NCBI GenBank assembly: GCA_964518725.1
Contig: CAZFKP010000019.1
Span: 1-53,982 of the forward strand
DNA from: JANRKF01 sp964518725
GTDB lineage: Bacteria; Pseudomonadota; Alphaproteobacteria; Rickettsiales; SXRF01
Direction: 5' to 3'
Length of the DNA stretch: 53,982 nucleotides
Part shown: positions 50,182 through 53,982 of the stretch, piece after piece
Numbering within the stretch: the stretch's first letter is position 1
Layout: each line of letters starts with the position of its first letter
Made by a program: the position numbers and the translations under genes
Notes under the pieces: generated by a model
Databases searched by the model: none
Seen by the model: only the letters and a program-made list of their open reading frames with translations
What the model was told of the DNA's origin: nothing

Positions 50182-50529
50182 ATGGGCGCACCAGTTTCTG
50201 ATCAAAACGGCACTACCAGCGCGCTGACCATCAATACGGAAACCACGCTGGGCAGCGCCATCACCACTCCCGGCACTTACCAGTTGAATTTGAACACGGC
50301 GAATCTCGCCGGTGGCGGCACGCCCGATATCCTTGAGCTGCGCGTGTATGGCAAAACGCTCTCTGGCGATACTAAAGCGCTGAAGGATATCTGGACGCTG
50401 GTGGGTGGCCAAGTAGTGCCGATCATCTACACGCCGCCCTATGCGGAGGTGAATTACCTGGAATTCACTCTCAAGCAAACGCAAGGAACCGGCCGCACTT
50501 TTGGCTACAACATAGTGAAGCTGGCATGA
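50182..50529 (+). CDS. hypothetical phage structural protein
   Basis: A 115-residue beta-rich protein without membrane segments (TSALTINTETTLGSAITTPG, then ELRVYGKTLSGD, then YAEVNYLEFTLKQTQG). Position between lysis genes and other late structural genes suggests a virion or tail-appendage protein. AGAGG precedes the start. Family unknown. Confidence 0.7.
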   Translation: MGAPVSDQNGTTSALTINTETTLGSAITTPGTYQLNLNTANLAGGGTPDILELRVYGKTLSGDTKALKDIWTLVGGQVVPIIYTPPYAEVNYLEFTLKQTQGTGRTFGYNIVKLA

Positions 50530-51320
50530 GCAATCTCCATTTACCTACGCCCGGCATCGTTGAAACGATCGGCGCGGTGACAGGCAGCACGAGCGGCACT
50601 TCCGTTACCACCGCCAGCATCGCGCAGCTCGCCGCCGCCACCAGTTTCGATTATGACGCCATCTGCGTAAATGCCATTGGCAACAATATCAGCGCCGATG
50701 CAGCCTTGGATATTTATCTCGGCGCTTCAGGCTCGGAATACACGCTGATCGATAAGCTGCGCATCACTAAGGCGAATACCAATCCACAAGGCATCGCCGC
50801 CGTTTTACCGCTCGCCGTACCGCGCGGCAGCCGTGTTTCTGCCAAGGCTTACGGCGGCACGGTGAATACGATTATCCAAGGCATGGGCATCGGCACGCTG
50901 GGCGACCGGGGTTATAAGCGTGCCGTATCGATGGGCATTTCCTCGAATTTTGGTGTGACCATCGCGCTGGGAGCCACCGCCAATGTGCTTACATCGTGGA
51001 CGCAAATTATCGCCTCAACGCCGCATCATTTCAATGGGCTGATGGTGGTAATCGGCAACGGGCAGCGCAGCGTTGCCAGCAATACTAATGCCTGGCTGGT
51101 GGATATCGCCATCGGTGCTTCCGGATCGGAGCAAGCGATTATCAAACAGCTCTACACCATGAGCTTCGGCAACACAGTTTTCTTTATGACACCGAGCTTC
51201 TTCGGGCCGTTTCCTTGTAGCATTCCTGCAGGATCGCGCATTTCGGCGCGTGCGCAGTGTAACTCCAACGGCTCTACCACTCGCAACATCGATGTAGCGG
51301 TTTATGGATTAATCAGATGA
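50526..51320 (+). CDS. phage protein with two similar halves
   Basis: A 264-residue protein whose two halves repeat one pattern: GASGSEYTLIDKL...VPRGSRVSAKAYGG in the first and GASGSEQAIIKQL...IPAGSRISARAQCN in the second. It is beta-rich, and such twofold repeats are frequent in tail or appendage proteins. It begins in an ATGA overlap. Family unknown. Confidence 0.72.
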   Translation: MSNLHLPTPGIVETIGAVTGSTSGTSVTTASIAQLAAATSFDYDAICVNAIGNNISADAALDIYLGASGSEYTLIDKLRITKANTNPQGIAAVLPLAVPRGSRVSAKAYGGTVNTIIQGMGIGTLGDRGYKRAVSMGISSNFGVTIALGATANVLTSWTQIIASTPHHFNGLMVVIGNGQRSVASNTNAWLVDIAIGASGSEQAIIKQLYTMSFGNTVFFMTPSFFGPFPCSIPAGSRISARAQCNSNGSTTRNIDVAVYGLIR

Positions 51321-52783
51321 GCTGGGTTTCATTATGGCCGATGGCGATAGCCAGCGATAATGAAGCCGTTTCCAGCAATCTCGATCTGCGTTGGAATGCC
51401 ATCGCTACGGTTTCAAGCGCTCTTAATGCGCAGTGGGATACGCGCAACGCAGTTGCCAAGAGCGGCGAGCTGCGGTGGAATGCCCTCAATGCTGCCGGCC
51501 GCAATTTTGATGCGCGCTATAATGTTATCGGCCTGGCTTCCGCTACCAGGGAGCTGCGCTGGAATACAATTCGCCTTATCGGCCGCGCTGCGGATTTACG
51601 CTGGAATGCCTTAAATTCCGTCAGCAGGCAGCTCGATGCGCGTTGGAATGAAATCGCGCTGACTGCGAAAAGCATCGATGCGCGCTGGAACATGGATGGC
51701 AAAACAGGCCGCTCCATTGATTTGCGCCATAATATTTCCGCCTTGGTGGCTCGCGCGCTTGATGCGCAGTGGAATACGCTCAATGCCCTGGGCCGGAATA
51801 ATAGTCTGCGGTGGGATGTGCGTGCCATTGCCGCGCGGCAGCTGGATGCCCGGTGGAACGCTATCGCACTCGCGCAGCGAGCTTCAACATTGGCCTGGAA
51901 TATCGCCGCTATCGTGGCGTGGCAGTCAAACCTCCGCTGGGATATCCGCCAGCTGGCCACACGCGCGCTCGATGCGCGCTGGAATGCGGTGGCGCTGGCT
52001 GCCGATACGCTAGAAGCGCGGTGGAATGCCATTGCAGGCGTGGCGGCTTCTTCCGAGCTGCGCTGGAACACCATCCGGCTGGCCGGGCGAACGCTCGATG
52101 CACAGTGGGATATGGCAAGCGCCGTGGGCGGGGTGGCGCGCTCGCTGGATATCCGCTGGAACATGCTGCAAGCGGTAGTGGATAGCGCCGAGCTGCGCTG
52201 GAATATGCAGGCTCAGGCTGGCCGTTCGGGCAATTTCCGCTGGGACACGCGCCAGCTGGTAAACAAGCCCGCAGATCTGCGCTGGGATATCAGGCAGCAG
52301 GCAATGCGCGCCCTCGATGCGCGCTGGAATGCCCTGAATGTTACCGGCAAGCCGCTACAGGCGATGTGGAATACCCGCCAGTTGGTGGGCGATCCGCTGG
52401 AGGCGCGCTGGTCGCTGATCCAGATGGTTTCCGGCAGCGCTTCCCTGCGGTGGAACATTCTAAACAGTGTCATCCGGCAGCTGCAGCTGGCATGGCATCT
52501 TACCCAGCCGGTGCATGCCGCGCGTGAGCTGCGCTGGAATATCCTGCAGGCGATGGTTGATGAGCTGGCGCTTTACTGGCGCGGTGATGGGCAATTTCCC
52601 GATACGCCTGCGCGCCGCACGCTTGTGATCGAAGCTGAATCACGCGAAATCGAAATTTATGAGGAGCGCATCTTCTTTTTTGCCGAGGAAAGCCGTGTGC
52701 TTTTCGTGCGGCCGGAGGATCGCACGCTCCATGTAAATCCGGAAAACCGCATGGTTTCCGCTGCCATTCCCACCATTCATTAA
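51317..52783 (+). CDS. tandem 14-residue repeat protein (RWN repeats)
   Basis: A 488-residue protein. From about residue 20 to 425 there are about 29 tandem repeats of 14 residues with the consensus LDARWNxIxxVxRx, where the aromatic W and following N or D are almost invariant. Two repeats have lost W or have extra residues (near MASAVGGVARS). The end (LVIEAESREIEIYEERIFFF) is a beta repeat spaced by acidic turns, perhaps an attachment or tip domain. The likely role is a fibre, spacer or adhesin on the virion; this is inference. It is in an ATGA overlap. Confidence 0.75.
   Translation: MSWVSLWPMAIASDNEAVSSNLDLRWNAIATVSSALNAQWDTRNAVAKSGELRWNALNAAGRNFDARYNVIGLASATRELRWNTIRLIGRAADLRWNALNSVSRQLDARWNEIALTAKSIDARWNMDGKTGRSIDLRHNISALVARALDAQWNTLNALGRNNSLRWDVRAIAARQLDARWNAIALAQRASTLAWNIAAIVAWQSNLRWDIRQLATRALDARWNAVALAADTLEARWNAIAGVAASSELRWNTIRLAGRTLDAQWDMASAVGGVARSLDIRWNMLQAVVDSAELRWNMQAQAGRSGNFRWDTRQLVNKPADLRWDIRQQAMRALDARWNALNVTGKPLQAMWNTRQLVGDPLEARWSLIQMVSGSASLRWNILNSVIRQLQLAWHLTQPVHAARELRWNILQAMVDELALYWRGDGQFPDTPARRTLVIEAESREIEIYEERIFFFAEESRVLFVRPEDRTLHVNPENRMVSAAIPTIH
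51377..52590 (+). repeat. array of about 29 diverged 42-bp coding repeats
   Basis: The repeats that encode the 14-residue units. The DNA of the units differs strongly, apart from fragments such as GCGCTGGAAT or CGCTGGAATGC, so the array is old rather than recently amplified. Confidence 0.85.
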
Positions 52784-52793
52784 GGAGTTTTTC

Positions 52794-53303
52794 ATGCCTA
52801 TCGCATCATCCGATATTAAATATTATCTTTCGGGCGGCTCTTCCAACACCGATCCTAATGCCGCGCTGGGCGGCGCTATTTCCAGCACGGAGATCACCGA
52901 CGCCACGGTGGCGAACCTTTTCGACAATGTGAGCAGCGCCGAATCCAGCGCGGGCGATACGGAATATCGCTGCTTCTATGTGAAAAATACCCACGCCACC
53001 CTCGCGCTGCAGAGCGCCAAGGTTTACATCCAAACCAACACGCCGAGCGCAGATACTTCGGCGGAAATTGGGCTGGGCACTTCCGCCGTAAACGGCACGG
53101 AAACCTCCGTGGCGAATGAAAGCACCGCGCCGGGCAGCGTGACTTTCTCCACCGCCGCTGGTTCTGGCAATGCGCTGTCGATCGGCAATATTCCGGCTGG
53201 GCAGCATAAGGCAATTTGGGTGAAGCGTATCGTTGGCGCCGGTGCCGCGGCTTATAACGCTGACTCCGTAATTATTCGCGTTGAAGGCGACACCGCAGCT
53301 TAA
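52794..53303 (+). CDS. hypothetical phage structural protein
   Basis: A 169-residue protein rich in Ala, Ser and Thr, with a jelly-roll-like strand pattern (YRCFYVKNTHATLALQSAKVYI, then GQHKAIWVKRIVGAGA). It looks like a small virion decoration or appendage protein. AAGGAG precedes the ATG. Family unknown. Confidence 0.72.
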   Translation: MPIASSDIKYYLSGGSSNTDPNAALGGAISSTEITDATVANLFDNVSSAESSAGDTEYRCFYVKNTHATLALQSAKVYIQTNTPSADTSAEIGLGTSAVNGTETSVANESTAPGSVTFSTAAGSGNALSIGNIPAGQHKAIWVKRIVGAGAAAYNADSVIIRVEGDTAA

Positions 53304-53314
53304 AGGAAAACGCC

Positions 53315-53689
53315 ATGCCTACGCCCATCAAAAAGCTACCAAAAGCCCCTTACGAGCTGCTGGATTATGCAGCCGATTACACAAAGGAGCTGGCGAAGGA
53401 TAATGACAGCATCGCCAGCGCCTTTTGGATCGTGCCCAGCGACTCGGTTGATGGCCCAGGGAATATGGCCATCAAGCTCGCTGATAATGTGTCGGTGAAT
53501 TATGATGTTGATAATCCCTCGCCGATGTACAGCCAGGGCGGCGTGGTGAATTCCACCACCAAATCCTACATCTACCTGAAGGGCGGCACGGTGGATCGGG
53601 AATACCTGCTGGAAAACCGCATGGTTTCTGCAAAAGGCAGGCGGTACAGCCGCAACATGATTATCAAGATTCAGCCGAAATCGTCCTAG
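53315..53689 (+). CDS. hypothetical phage protein, last gene of the late operon
   Basis: A 124-residue protein (ELAKDNDSIASAFWIVPSDS, then STTKSYIYLKGGTVDREYLL). The YIYLKGGTV segment with the following NRMVSAKGRRYSRNMIIKI is a beta-sandwich pattern seen in small phage appendage proteins. AAAGGA precedes the ATG. A strong terminator follows 26 bp after the stop. Confidence 0.72.
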   Translation: MPTPIKKLPKAPYELLDYAADYTKELAKDNDSIASAFWIVPSDSVDGPGNMAIKLADNVSVNYDVDNPSPMYSQGGVVNSTTKSYIYLKGGTVDREYLLENRMVSAKGRRYSRNMIIKIQPKSS

Positions 53690-53715
53690 CTGCTTCACGG
53701 ATGGTGGAATGAAAT

Positions 53716-53742
53716 GCCCTGCCGCTTGGCAGGGCTTTTTTT
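53716..53742 (+). terminator. intrinsic terminator of the late operon
   Basis: An 8-bp perfect stem (GCCCTGCC / GGCAGGGC, loop GCTT) followed by seven T. It ends the long rightward operon that starts at 29676. Confidence 0.92.
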
Positions 53743-53944
53743 ATGCCGCTGGCTGGAGTTCAGCGTAGGTGGCTGTCTTTACCTGCTGCAGCTGGCTTTG
53801 CGCTTCGATCATCAATGCTTCAGCGACTTCAATACGCAATACCCGCATGGCATCAATCAGCGCGTGCTTTATATCTTGCTGAGAGAATTGCAGCTTTTCG
53901 TTCTTATCGCGGTCAGCGAGAATATCCTCCAGCTTCACCAGCAT
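53741..53944 (-). CDS. small protein on the minus strand beyond the late operon
   Basis: A 67-residue ORF, charged and helical (LEDILADRDKNEKLQFSQQD; ALIDAMRVLRIEVAEALMIE), with no recognised family. It converges on the late operon, its stop touching the T run of the terminator. No clear ribosome site is visible. It is plausible as a phage gene but weakly supported. Confidence 0.5.
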   Translation of the reverse strand: MLVKLEDILADRDKNEKLQFSQQDIKHALIDAMRVLRIEVAEALMIEAQSQLQQVKTATYAELQPAA

Positions 53945-53982
53945 GACTTCTGTAAAATGCGCCAGTTGGAAAGGATTAACGC

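Larger units (their letters stand above)
16996..53982. mobile_element. prophage, left end to window edge
   Basis: The element begins at the tRNA half-site and contains integrase, repressor and Cro-like genes, early and accessory genes, a complete head module, a complete siphovirus tail module and lysis genes. Head genes are lambda-like (GpA terminase, gpW, portal, S49 protease, gpD, gpE), and the tail tip is of the alphaproteobacterial DUF2460/DUF2163/NlpC/J type. No gene looks obviously broken, so it may be functional. The right end was not seen: the last bases still look phage-derived. Confidence 0.93.

Noticed and set aside
51517..52164. 215-residue antisense ORF over the 14-residue repeats
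   Set aside because: Repeat periodicity of the coding strand keeps the antisense frame open; no start signal.
1..53982. CRISPR array
   Set aside because: No regularly spaced identical repeats seen; the only periodic repeats are the diverged coding repeats at 51377-52590.

Overview
The window is a stretch of alphaproteobacterial chromosome (about 1-17,000) followed by the left 37 kb of a prophage that runs off the right edge. The host assignment rests on gene content and order: rpsT - mutM - ubiE - ubiB, which in Alphaproteobacteria normally lies next to dnaA, and a ybgC-tolQ-tolR-tolA-tolB operon. I cannot name the genus from sequence alone.

Chromosomal part. The first 66 bases are the start of rpsT (ribosomal protein S20) on the minus strand, preceded by mutM (DNA repair) and, divergently, ubiE and ubiB (ubiquinone synthesis), with one unrecognised gene between them. 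A 17-kDa-antigen-like secreted protein, a family 5 uracil-DNA glycosylase and the groES-groEL chaperonin operon with a heat-shock-type promoter follow. Next come three translationally coupled, mutually related membrane proteins of unknown function (8312-11237), a sensor-kinase-like protein that has lost its phospho-acceptor histidine, and the convergent tol operon without pal.

Prophage part. At 16996-17040 lies only the 3' half of a tRNA gene (probably tRNA-Thr, CGT), marking the attachment site. Moving inward: a two-gene Thoeris anti-phage system (thsB, thsA) with its own promoter, a tyrosine integrase, a HTH protein, a small membrane protein, a CI-like repressor whose gene is bracketed by 17-bp operators, and a divergent Cro-like protein that starts a rightward early operon (TSCPD-like, DUF1376 and DUF6456-like proteins). 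An accessory block has a ParB-domain DNA methyltransferase, a C5-cytosine methyltransferase with a long alternative-frame ORF, and four leftward genes of unknown function in two units that share an upstream sequence element.

Late genes (29676-53689) form one long rightward, tightly overlapping operon. The head module is lambda-like (terminase, gpW, portal, S49 protease with internal scaffold start, decoration and major capsid proteins), followed by tail tube, a tail chaperone pair joined by a likely -1 frameshift at GGGAAAC, tape measure, and a tail-tip module typical of alphaproteobacterial phages and gene transfer agents (DUF2460, DUF2163, NlpC/P60, TIM-barrel J-like protein). Then come DUF2793, a membrane protein, an M15 endolysin, a holin candidate and five accessory structural proteins, including one with about 29 tandem 14-residue repeats. 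A strong terminator at 53716-53742 closes the operon. The right attachment site is outside the window.

The most noteworthy items are the prophage-borne Thoeris pair beside the attachment site, the dual-frame region in the cytosine methyltransferase, the 14-residue repeat protein, the shared element of the two leftward accessory units, the repressor lacking a catalytic serine, and the three tandem membrane paralogues. All family assignments come from reading the translations; no database search was possible.
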